Below the pieces are notes generated by a model. That model worked only from the letters and a program-made list of their open reading frames with translations. It was not told the origin of the DNA and searched no databases. Below are positions 1-8,577 of a stretch of 12,875 bases of DNA, piece after piece. Origin of the DNA: Citricoccus sp. WCRC_4 (GTDB taxonomy: Bacteria; Actinomycetota; Actinomycetes; Actinomycetales; Micrococcaceae). Positions within the stretch are counted from its first letter, which is position 1; each line of letters begins with the position of its first letter. The stretch covers positions 1 to 12,875 of the forward strand of contig JAPFFX010000209.1 of the NCBI GenBank assembly GCA_026645375.1, given 5' to 3'. The position numbers were made by a program, and so were the translations under genes.

Positions 1-2432
<2,432 letters not shown>

Positions 2433-2474
2433 TCACCCGGTGATGGGGCCCCCGGCCCCGAGCCCAGGGTCCCG

Positions 2475-2523
2475 ACGACGGCGGCCGGTGGGGTGCACAG
2501 CGCACCTCACCGGCCGCCGTCGT
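2475..2523 (+). terminator. Strong hairpin terminator after aceE
   Basis: Left arm 2475-2496 pairs with right arm 2502-2523 over 22 positions with a single G-U pair (2491 with 2507), leaving a 5-nt loop (ACAGC). It begins about 40 nt after the aceE stop. Only a short T-poor stretch follows, as is usual for actinobacterial hairpin terminators. It separates aceE from fasR. Confidence 0.8.
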
Positions 2524-2540
2524 TGTGGATTCCCCACAAC
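2522..2540. promoter_or_regulatory. Palindrome upstream of fasR, candidate FasR operator
   Basis: GTTGTGG and CCCACAAC form 7-bp matched arms around a 5-nt centre. The site resembles the palindrome before fabD (3838-3854): both have the form TTGT, G at position 6, CC at positions 11-12 and CAA at the end, with 10 of 17 positions identical. It overlaps the right end of the aceE terminator by two bases, and its centre is about 64 nt before the predicted fasR start. Autoregulation by FasR is an inference. Confidence 0.4.
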
Positions 2541-2581
2541 GGCGCGCCGGTCACCGGCCGCCCGGTGGCAGCGGTCGCGCC

Positions 2582-2594
2582 TATGCTCATCACC
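2582..2594 (+). promoter_or_regulatory. Probable -10 element of a leaderless fasR promoter
   Basis: TATGCT at 2582-2587 matches a -10 hexamer and lies exactly 7 nt before the ATG at 2595, so transcription could start at the A of the start codon. No Shine-Dalgarno sequence precedes that ATG, which fits a leaderless mRNA. No good -35 hexamer is visible 17 nt upstream, consistent with activator dependence or a weak promoter. Confidence 0.4.
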
Positions 2595-3785
2595 ATGCCC
2601 GAGACGCGTATCACCCCACCCCGAAAGGTCTCCGAGGAGTCCCTGCGCCGTCTCCGGGCCCACCTGGGGGTGCTCAACACGGCCACCCTGCAGCGACTGG
2701 ACAACACGCTGCCGTGGTACCGGCAACTCACCCCGGACGAGCGGTCCTCCCTGGGGCTGATCGCCCAGCGCGGCCTGACCGGGTTCCTGTCCTGGTTCGA
2801 ACGTCCTTCCACCACCATGACCACGGTGCTCGGCGAGGTGTTCGGCGGCGCGCCCACGGAGCTGACCCGCTCCATCAGCCTGCAGCGGGCCCTCCAACTG
2901 ATCCGGACCGTGGTCGACGTGGTCGAGGCCCAGGTGCCGGGCATCGTGCAGGACCGCGACCAGACCCTGGTCCGTGAGGCGGTCCTGCGGTATTCCCGGG
3001 AGATCGCCTTCGCCCTGGCCGACGTCTACGCCCGTGCCGCGGAGACCCGGGGCGCCTGGGACAGCCGCAACGAGGCGGTGCTGCTCGACGCCGTGCTGCG
3101 CGGGGAGGGACCGGACGAGATCCTCTCCCGGGCCGCGGCCGCGGGGTGGAAGGGCGGGAATTCCGTGATGGTGATGGCCGGCCGGACTCCGGAGGCGGAG
3201 CTGCCCACGCGGCTGTCCGGGATGCGACGGACCGCCGCCCGCTCCGGATTCGACATCCTGGTCGGCGTGCAGGCCGAACGGCTCGTCCTGGTGCTCGGCG
3301 GGGTCAGCGACCCCACGCGGGCGGCCGGCGCCCTGAGCCCCTGGTTCGGCGAGGGACCGGTGGTCTACGGCCCGGTGAGCGATTCCCTGGTGGAAGCGCA
3401 TCGCAGCGGCCGGGAGGCCCTGGCCGGACTGGCCGCCGCCGCCGCCTGGCCGCGCGCCCTGCGGCCCACCCACGCCCAGGACCTGCTCCCGGAGCGCGCA
3501 CTCAACGGTGACCAGACCGCCGTCGAGACGCTGGTGCACCGGGTCCATGCCCCCCTGCAGGCCGCCGGCAACTCGCTGCTGGAGACCGTGGACACCTACT
3601 GCGAGCTGGGGCACTCCCTGGAGGGCACCGCCCGGGAGTTGTTCATCCACGCCAACACGGTGCGCTACCGGTTGCGCCGGGTCAGCGAGATCACCGGTTG
3701 GGACCCGTTGAACCCGCGGGACGCCTACGTGCTGCAGACGGCCCTCGCGGTCGGCCGGCTGTACCCTCCTGACGAGGCAGGCTAG
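2595..3785 (+). CDS. fasR: FasR-like PucR-family transcriptional activator of fatty-acid synthesis
   Basis: A 396-residue DNA-binding regulator. The C-terminal PucR-type helix-turn-helix lies at about residues 327-392. Its core is LEGTARELFIHANTVRYRLRRV, split here as LEGTARELFIHA (342-353) and NTVRYRLRRV (354-363). The N-terminal 320 residues are helical with a GGDEF-like CdaR middle region typical of the family, and no membrane segment is seen. The start at 2595 was chosen because an upstream GTG at 2493 lies inside the aceE terminator stem. ATG 2583 is an in-frame alternative that would overlap the -10 element. The gene is immediately upstream of fabD, the same arrangement as S. coelicolor FasR (SCO2386), which activates fabD-fabH-acpP-fabF. 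The role here is inferred from family and synteny. A candidate operator precedes both this gene and fabD. Confidence 0.88.
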   Translation: MPETRITPPRKVSEESLRRLRAHLGVLNTATLQRLDNTLPWYRQLTPDERSSLGLIAQRGLTGFLSWFERPSTTMTTVLGEVFGGAPTELTRSISLQRALQLIRTVVDVVEAQVPGIVQDRDQTLVREAVLRYSREIAFALADVYARAAETRGAWDSRNEAVLLDAVLRGEGPDEILSRAAAAGWKGGNSVMVMAGRTPEAELPTRLSGMRRTAARSGFDILVGVQAERLVLVLGGVSDPTRAAGALSPWFGEGPVVYGPVSDSLVEAHRSGREALAGLAAAAAWPRALRPTHAQDLLPERALNGDQTAVETLVHRVHAPLQAAGNSLLETVDTYCELGHSLEGTARELFIHANTVRYRLRRVSEITGWDPLNPRDAYVLQTALAVGRLYPPDEAG

Positions 3786-3922
3786 CGGCCGCACGTCCCG
3801 GAGGCCGTGTCCGGAGGGCGGGACCGGCACACCGCTGTTGTAGGAATCCTCCAAAACGAGGGGAGGAGCTTGGTACCGCTACCGCCCCGGAACCAGGTCA
3901 CGGTTTTGACACAGTAGAGGGC
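3786..3922 (+). promoter_or_regulatory. fabD upstream region, likely promoter of the fab operon
   Basis: This 137-nt gap between fasR and fabD holds the palindrome at 3838-3854. It has no convincing Shine-Dalgarno site at a normal distance: GAGGG at 3917-3921 is only one base from the ATG. A weak -10-like CACAGT (3910-3915) lies 7 nt before the ATG, which would again give a leaderless mRNA, as proposed for fasR. The exact promoter is unresolved. Confidence 0.35.
3838..3854. promoter_or_regulatory. 17-bp near-perfect palindrome before fabD, candidate FasR operator
   Basis: TTGTAGGAATCCTCCAA pairs at seven of eight symmetric positions (TTGnAGGA and TCCTnCAA arms) around a central A. Its centre is about 77 nt before the fabD start, a usual distance for an activator site. 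A related palindrome sits before fasR. S. coelicolor FasR is known to bind the fabD promoter region; assigning this particular sequence to FasR is inference. Confidence 0.55.
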
Positions 3923-4855
3923 ATGCTTGCAATCGTGTGCCCGGGACAGGGCTCCCAGACCCCCGGGTTCCTGGCGCCCTGGCTGGAACTGGACGGGATG
4001 TCCGGCCTGCTGGCCGAGTGGTCCACGGCCACCGGCGTCGACCTGACCGGCCACGGCACCGTCTCCGACGAGGAGACCATCAAGGACACCGCCGTGGCCC
4101 AGCCGCTCATCGTGGCGGCCGGACTGCTCTCCGCCCGCGCCCTCGGCCTGCAGGACCTCCCGGTGCAGGGGTGGACCGCGGCCGGGCACTCCGTCGGTGA
4201 GATCACCGCCGCTGCCCTGGCCGGCGTGCTGCCCGCTGCCGAGGCCCTCGAGTTCGTCCGGATCCGGGCCACCGGCATGGCCGCCGCGGCGTCCGCCGAG
4301 CCCACCGGCATGTCCGCGGTCCTCGGTGGCGATCCGGACGAGGTGCTCGCCGCGCTCGAATCCCACGGGCTCGTCCCGGCCAACGCCAACGGCGGCGGCC
4401 AGACCGTCGCCGCCGGCTCGCTGGAGTCCCTGGCCGCGCTGGCAGCCGAACCGCCGGCCAAGGCCCGCGTCATCGCCCTCAAGGTGGCCGGTGCCTTCCA
4501 CACCCCCTACATGGCCACGGCCGTGCCGGACCTGAAGGCCTTCGCCGACGGGCTGGCCCCCGCCGATCCCGCCGTGACGCTGCTGTCCAACCGCGACGGA
4601 GCGGCGGTGGGATCCGGACGGGAGGTCGTGGACCGGCTCGTGGACCAGGTCACCCGCCCGGTGCGCTGGGACCTGTGCATGCAGACCCTGCAGGCCTCCG
4701 GCGTGACCGGCATCCTGGAACTGCTGCCCGGCGGCACCCTGACCGGACTGGCCAAGCGCGCCCTGAAGGGAACGCCCACGCTCGCCGTGAAGTCCCCGGA
4801 GGACCTGGATACCGCCCGGGCGTTCATCGCCGAGCACACCACCACCCACGAGTGA
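3923..4855 (+). CDS. fabD: Malonyl-CoA:ACP transacylase
   Basis: Moves the malonyl group from CoA to the phosphopantetheine arm of ACP, supplying extender units for type II fatty-acid synthesis. The protein has 310 residues, the normal family length. It starts with the family signature PGQGSQ (7-12). The nucleophile is Ser90 in GHSVGE (88-93), the catalytic His is His193 in AFHTPYM, and an Arg-containing FVRIRA segment (111-116) lies where the malonate-binding Arg is expected. The ATG at 3923 is the only start that places PGQGSQ near the N-terminus. It is the first gene of fabD-fabH-acpP-fabF and follows fasR across a 137-nt regulatory gap. A 56-nt gap separates it from fabH, with no hairpin seen. 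Nothing is missing or unusual. Confidence 0.96.
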   Translation: MLAIVCPGQGSQTPGFLAPWLELDGMSGLLAEWSTATGVDLTGHGTVSDEETIKDTAVAQPLIVAAGLLSARALGLQDLPVQGWTAAGHSVGEITAAALAGVLPAAEALEFVRIRATGMAAAASAEPTGMSAVLGGDPDEVLAALESHGLVPANANGGGQTVAAGSLESLAALAAEPPAKARVIALKVAGAFHTPYMATAVPDLKAFADGLAPADPAVTLLSNRDGAAVGSGREVVDRLVDQVTRPVRWDLCMQTLQASGVTGILELLPGGTLTGLAKRALKGTPTLAVKSPEDLDTARAFIAEHTTTHE

Positions 4856-4911
4856 CCGGGCGCCCGCCCGCACTGCCCGCCCAGAGACTCCAGCAGAACG
4901 TCGAGGACCAG

Positions 4912-5967
4912 ATGACCACCCCCACCCTGAACCAGTACGTGCCGGCCGCCGGCAGCCGGATCCTGTCCGTCGGGGCCGCGCGCGGCAACCTCGTGGTGAC
5001 CAACGACGACATCGCCGGTCCCATCAACTCCTCGGACGAGTGGATCCAGAAGCGCACCGGCATCATCACCCGCCGACGCGCCGACGCGGACACGTCCCTG
5101 CTCGACCTGGCCACCGAGGCCGCCCAGGAGGCCGTGCAGAAGGCCGGGCTGACCGGAGCGGACATCGACGCCGTCATCGTCTCCACCGTGACCTCCCCCT
5201 ATGCCACGCCCTCCGTGGCCGCCGCCCTGGCCCACAACCTCGGCGCGACCCCGGCGCCGGCCTTCGACATCTCGGCTGCCTGCGCCGGTTACTGCTACGG
5301 CGTGGCCCAGGCCGATGCCCTGGTCCGTTCCGGCATGGCGCGCAACGTCGTGGTGGTCGGCGCCGAGAAGCTCTCGGACGTCATCGACGAGACCGACCGC
5401 TCCATCTCCTTCATCCTCGGCGACGGCGCCGGCGCCGTCGTGATCGCCGCGTCCGAGGAGACCGGGATCGCCCCCAGCGTGTGGGGCTCGGACGGCGAGC
5501 GCTGGGACACCGTGAGCATGACCCGGTCCCTGCTGGACCTGCGCGACGCCGCCGAGACCGCCCGGCGGACCGGTGACACCTCGGCGCTGACGAACCCCGA
5601 GGACAGGCTCTGGCCGACCCTGCGCCAGGATGGCCCCAGCGTGTTCCGCTGGGCCGTCTGGTCCATGGCCAAGGTGGCCCAGGAGGCCCTCGACAAGGCC
5701 GGTGTCGCCCCGGGCGACCTGGCGGCCTTCCTGCCCCACCAGGCCAATGAGCGGATCATCGACGAGCTGGCCAAGCAGCTCAAGATCCCGGACACAGTCA
5801 CCATCGGCCGGGACATCAAGGAGACCGGCAACACCTCGGCGGCCTCGGTCCCGCTGGCGATGCACCGTGTCCTCGAGGAGGACCCCTCCCTCAGCGGCGG
5901 CCTGGCCCTGCAGATCGGCTTCGGCGCCGGGCTCGTCTACGGCGCCCAGGTGGTCCGGCTCCCCTGA
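4912..5967 (+). CDS. fabH: 3-oxoacyl-ACP synthase III (beta-ketoacyl-ACP synthase III)
   Basis: Starts fatty-acid chains by condensing an acyl-CoA primer with malonyl-ACP. In actinobacteria this enzyme usually takes branched-chain primers, giving iso and anteiso fatty acids; that preference cannot be read from this sequence. The 351-residue product has the full Cys-His-Asn triad: Cys124 in SAACAGY, His276 in PHQAN and Asn307 in GNTSAAS. DGAGAVV (171-177) is the usual family loop. The ATG at 4912 is preceded by GAGGA (4903-4907) at a normal distance, and the open frame upstream of it (to 4675) lies inside fabD. The N-terminal 15 residues or so before SRILSVG are longer than in E. coli FabH, a common feature of actinobacterial versions. 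Confidence 0.95.
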   Translation: MTTPTLNQYVPAAGSRILSVGAARGNLVVTNDDIAGPINSSDEWIQKRTGIITRRRADADTSLLDLATEAAQEAVQKAGLTGADIDAVIVSTVTSPYATPSVAAALAHNLGATPAPAFDISAACAGYCYGVAQADALVRSGMARNVVVVGAEKLSDVIDETDRSISFILGDGAGAVVIAASEETGIAPSVWGSDGERWDTVSMTRSLLDLRDAAETARRTGDTSALTNPEDRLWPTLRQDGPSVFRWAVWSMAKVAQEALDKAGVAPGDLAAFLPHQANERIIDELAKQLKIPDTVTIGRDIKETGNTSAASVPLAMHRVLEEDPSLSGGLALQIGFGAGLVYGAQVVRLP

Positions 5968-5989
5968 GCCCGGGACCGCCCGCACAGAC

Positions 5990-6013
5990 CTCCTCGTCCG
6001 CCGGACGACGGAG
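5990..6013 (+). other. Small hairpin between fabH and acpP
   Basis: CTCC-TCGTCC (5990-5999) pairs with GGACGA-C-GGAG (6003-6013), giving a 10-bp stem with one bulged C and a GCC loop. No T-tract follows. It may be an RNA processing or stability element in the leader of acpP rather than a terminator, but the fold could also be chance in this G+C-rich DNA. Confidence 0.3.
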
Positions 6014-6073
6014 TATCCCGAACACCACCGATTACCACCACAGCGGACGATTGCGTCCCGAAAGGAGCCTGAC

Positions 6074-6319
6074 ATGGCAGACAAGGAAGCGATCCTCGCC
6101 GGACTGGCCGAGATCGTCAACGAGGAGACCGGCCTGGAGACCGAAGAGGTCCAGCTGGAGAAGTCCTTCACCGACGACCTGGACATCGACTCCATCTCCA
6201 TGATGACCATCGTGGTCAACGCCGAGGAGAAGTTCGACGTCAAGATCCCGGACGAGGAAGTCAAGAACCTCAAGACCGTGAACGACGCCGTCGAGTTCAT
6301 CGCCGCCGCCCAGGCCTGA
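6074..6319 (+). CDS. acpP: Acyl carrier protein
   Basis: Carries growing acyl chains as thioesters on a 4'-phosphopantetheine arm during type II fatty-acid synthesis. It is an 81-residue acidic protein of normal length. The attachment site is Ser40 in DLDIDSIS, the equivalent of the DSL motif with Ile in place of Leu, as is common in actinobacterial AcpP. The C-terminal helix KTVNDAVEFI (about 67-76) is typical. The ATG at 6074 has the best Shine-Dalgarno site in the operon, AAAGGAG (6061-6067) with a 6-nt spacer, which fits the high amount of ACP cells need. It is third in the fab cluster and has a hairpin on each side, in the 106-nt gap before it and the 144-nt gap after it. Confidence 0.96.
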   Translation: MADKEAILAGLAEIVNEETGLETEEVQLEKSFTDDLDIDSISMMTIVVNAEEKFDVKIPDEEVKNLKTVNDAVEFIAAAQA

Positions 6320-6333
6320 TCCCGGCCGGCCGC

Positions 6334-6374
6334 GGTCAGGGGGTCCAGTCCCCAGCGGACCAGACCCCCTGACC
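6334..6374 (+). terminator. Hairpin between acpP and fabF, partial terminator or stability element
   Basis: GGTCAGGGGGTC (6334-6345) and GACCCCCTGACC (6363-6374) are perfect 12-nt complements around a 17-nt loop. Outer CGGCCG/CGGCCG sequence can extend the stem with a small bulge. It lies 14 nt after the acpP stop and lacks a T-tract. fabF has no obvious promoter of its own, so partial termination or 3'-end protection of acpP mRNA is more likely than full termination. Confidence 0.55.
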
Positions 6375-6463
6375 GGCCGTCGCCACCTCCCCGGCCGCCT
6401 GCGACCCAGCCGGCCCCGAATCACTTTCCGGGTCCACAGACCCTGACGACCGAAGGCAGACAC

Positions 6464-7711
6464 ATGAACCGCACAGCCGTGATCACCGGACTCGGTGCCA
6501 CGACACCGATCGGCGGCGACGTCCCCACCCTGTGGCGGAACGCCCTGGCCGGAACGCCCGGTGCCCGCCCCCTCGAACAGGACTGGGTCGCCGAGTACGA
6601 GCTGCCGGTGACCTTCGCCGCCCAGCTGAGCTCGCCCGTGGCCGACTCGCTCACCAAGGTCGAGATGAAGCGGATGGACCCCACCACGCAGTTCGGCGTG
6701 GTCGCCGCACGCGAGGCCTGGGCCGACGCCGGCCTGGCCGGTGAGGGCACCGTGGACCCGGACCGCTTCGCCGTGGCCTTCGGCACCGGCATCGGCGGCG
6801 TCTGGACGCTGCTGGACGGCTGGGACACCCTGCGCACCAAGGGTCCCCGGCGCGTGCTGCCGATGACCGTCCCCATGCTCATGCCCAATGGGCCCGCGGC
6901 CGCGATCAGCCTGGACCTGGGCGCCCGTGCCGGCGCCCGGACCCCTGTCTCGGCCTGCGCGTCCGGCACCGAGGCCATGGACCTGGCCCTCCAGCTGATC
7001 CGCAGCGGACAGGCCGACGTCGTGGTCTGCGGGGGCACCGAGGCCGCCATCCACCCGCTGCCGATCGCCGCCTTCGCGGCCATGCAGGCGCTCTCTCGCC
7101 GCAACGACGAGCCCGAGCGGGCCTCCCGCCCCTATGACAGCGACCGCGACGGCTTCGTGCTCGGTGAGGGCGCCGGGGCACTGGTCATCGAGTCGGAGGA
7201 GCACGCCCGTGCCCGCGGCGCCCGGATCTATGCCGAGCTGGCAGGCTCCGGCGTGACCTCGGACTCGTACCACATCACCGCTCCCGAGGCGGAGGGCCTG
7301 GGCGCCGCCCGCGCCCTGCGGGCCGCCCTCGAGTCCGCCGGGGCCTCCCCCGAGGACGTCAGCCACGTCAACGCCCACGCGACCTCCACCCCGGTCGGTG
7401 ACCGGCCCGAGTACCTGGCGATGAAGTCCGTGTTCGCCGGGCACCTGGACTCAGTGCCCGTCTCGGCCACCAAGAGCCAGACCGGGCACCTGCTGGGAGC
7501 CTCCGGGGCCATCGAGTCCGTGCTCTCGGTCCTGGCCGTCTACCACGGCCAGGCGCCGGTGACGATCAACCTCGAGAACCAGGACCCCGAGATCCCGCTG
7601 GACGTGGTGACCGGCACTCCCCGCCAGCTCCCTGAGGGCCAGCGGGTCGCCGTGAACAACTCCTTCGGCTTCGGCGGCCACAACGCCGTCTCCGTCTTCC
7701 GCAGCATCTGA
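6464..7711 (+). CDS. fabF: 3-oxoacyl-ACP synthase II (beta-ketoacyl-ACP synthase II)
   Basis: Elongating condensing enzyme of type II fatty-acid synthesis, joining acyl-ACP to malonyl-ACP with loss of CO2. The 415-residue product is the normal length. The Cys-His-His triad is visible: Cys165 in VSACASG, His305 in NAHATSTP and His342 in KSQTGHLLG, with the conserved Lys337 just before. GEGAGALV (235-242) and the C-terminal NNSFGFGGHN glycine-rich motif complete the thiolase fold. The ATG at 6464 has GAAGG (6452-6456) 7 nt upstream. It is the last gene of the fab cluster and ends before a perfect bidirectional hairpin. Together with FabH upstream it covers both condensation steps. Confidence 0.95.
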   Translation: MNRTAVITGLGATTPIGGDVPTLWRNALAGTPGARPLEQDWVAEYELPVTFAAQLSSPVADSLTKVEMKRMDPTTQFGVVAAREAWADAGLAGEGTVDPDRFAVAFGTGIGGVWTLLDGWDTLRTKGPRRVLPMTVPMLMPNGPAAAISLDLGARAGARTPVSACASGTEAMDLALQLIRSGQADVVVCGGTEAAIHPLPIAAFAAMQALSRRNDEPERASRPYDSDRDGFVLGEGAGALVIESEEHARARGARIYAELAGSGVTSDSYHITAPEAEGLGAARALRAALESAGASPEDVSHVNAHATSTPVGDRPEYLAMKSVFAGHLDSVPVSATKSQTGHLLGASGAIESVLSVLAVYHGQAPVTINLENQDPEIPLDVVTGTPRQLPEGQRVAVNNSFGFGGHNAVSVFRSI

Positions 7712-7755
7712 CCACGCCGGTGCCGGACGGCGGGGCGCCACCGCCGGCCGGCACC

Positions 7756-7797
7756 CACGACGAGGCCCGCCAGGATCACCTGGCGGGCCTCGTCGTG
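7756..7797. terminator. Perfect 19-bp hairpin, bidirectional terminator between fabF and DUF3145
   Basis: Left arm 7756-7774 and right arm 7779-7797 are exact reverse complements (19 bp) with an ATCA loop. It lies 44 nt after the fabF stop and 43 nt after the end of the convergent DUF3145 gene, so it can end transcription from both sides. No clear T-tract is present on either strand. Confidence 0.88.
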
Positions 7798-7828
7798 ACT
7801 GGAAGAAGTGTCGTGACTGGAAGGAGTG
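7793..7828. repeat. 18-bp tandem duplication beside the terminator
   Basis: TCGTGACTGGAAGAAGTG (7793-7810) is followed directly by a copy (7811-7828) with one difference (A7806 against G7824). The first copy includes the last five bases of the terminator's right arm. It is non-coding and probably a local slippage duplication. Confidence 0.75.
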
Positions 7829-7840
7829 CTGGGAGCGGGG

Positions 7841-8344
7841 TCAGCCGACCTGGTGCAGCCAGCGCACGGGTGCGCCGTCGGCGGCCTGGCGGAAGGGCTC
7901 GAGCTCCTCGTCCCAGGCCTCGCCCAGGGCCAGGCTGAGTTCGTGGAAGACGGCCGAGGGATCGCCGTTGGCCTGTTCGTAGGCGTAGCGGATGCGGTCC
8001 TCGGAGACCATGATGTTGCCGGTGACATCCGTGGTGGCGTGGAAGATGCCCAGCTCGGGCGTGTGGGACCAGCGGCTGCCGTCGCAGCCCGGCGAGGCCT
8101 CCTCGGTGATCTCGTAGCGCAGGTGAGCCCACCCACGCAGGGCCGAGGCCAGCCGGGCACCGCTGCCCTGCGCCGCCGTCCACACGATCTCAGCACGGTA
8201 GGCGCCCTGGGCAGCCGGCTGCGCCGACCATTCCAGACGGTCCTGGGCACCGAGGACCGACCCCACGGCCCACTCGATGTGTGGGCACAGGGCGGCGGGG
8301 GCCGAGTGGATGTACAGAATTCCACGGACCATGGTTTCAGACAT
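7841..8344 (-). CDS. DUF3145 family protein of unknown function
   Basis: A 167-residue soluble protein with no signal peptide or membrane segment. It resembles the actinobacterial DUF3145 family, recognised from the N-terminal pattern GILYIHSAP-ALCPHIEWA (residues 8-26) and from the middle stretch ending in SEDRIRYAYEQANG. Four Trp residues, an acidic C-terminal half and one possible ligand-binding Cys-Pro-His cluster (20-22) are visible; there is no catalytic signature I can name. The ATG at 8342-8344 has a strong site, GGGAGGAA (complement of 8348-8355). The gene is convergent with fabF and shares its terminator. DUF3145 genes are often found beside fabF in actinobacteria, which hints at a link to fatty-acid metabolism, but no function is established that I know of. 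Confidence 0.9.
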   Translation of the reverse strand: MSETMVRGILYIHSAPAALCPHIEWAVGSVLGAQDRLEWSAQPAAQGAYRAEIVWTAAQGSGARLASALRGWAHLRYEITEEASPGCDGSRWSHTPELGIFHATTDVTGNIMVSEDRIRYAYEQANGDPSAVFHELSLALGEAWDEELEPFRQAADGAPVRWLHQVG

Positions 8345-8577
8345 ACGTTCCTCCCAGTGCTGTGCGGTACGTCTTCCCCAACGACCCCACAGGCGGTGGA
8401 GCCGGTTCCGGCTCCTGGAGGATACGACCAGCGCCGCATGCCCTCTCGATGTTCAGTTCTCGACAAGCGTCCGAGGTCAGCCTTGCGAATTTCCCTCGTG
8501 TGCTCCTCCGCACCATTGTGCATCATGAACGTCACGTGGGCCAATATCACGGTGGGGGCGACGCGCCGGTCGGCGCT
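8345..8577 (-). promoter_or_regulatory. Intergenic region with the DUF3145 promoter
   Basis: Between xerC's end and DUF3145's start there are 233 nt without a credible gene. On the minus strand a -10-like TATCCT (complement of 8419-8424) lies about 75 nt before the DUF3145 ATG. A second candidate is TTGGCC with CACAAT 18 nt later, further upstream. GGAGCCGG/CCGGCTCC at 8398-8415 forms a compact 8-bp inverted repeat between the TATCCT and the gene. None of these is decisive. Confidence 0.3.
8563..8576 (-). terminator. Short hairpin just after xerC
   Basis: GCGCC and GGCGC arms flank a 4-nt loop directly after the xerC stop codon. The stem is short and has no T-tract, so it is a weak candidate for the end of the comM-dprA-xerC transcript. 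Confidence 0.25.

Noticed and set aside
2493..2594. GTG at 2493 or ATG at 2583 as the fasR start
   Set aside because: The GTG lies inside the aceE terminator stem; the ATG at 2583 overlaps the -10 hexamer. ATG 2595 fits both, though 2583 cannot be fully excluded.
3906..3911. TTGACA as the -35 of the fabD promoter
   Set aside because: The matching -10 would fall inside the fabD coding sequence (about 3929-3934), where no -10-like hexamer is present.
4507..6300. 597-codon open frame on the minus strand opposite fabD-fabH-acpP
   Set aside because: It spans three well-identified genes and their gaps, is rich in Gly/Arg/His/Val as antisense frames in high-G+C DNA are, and has no family signature.
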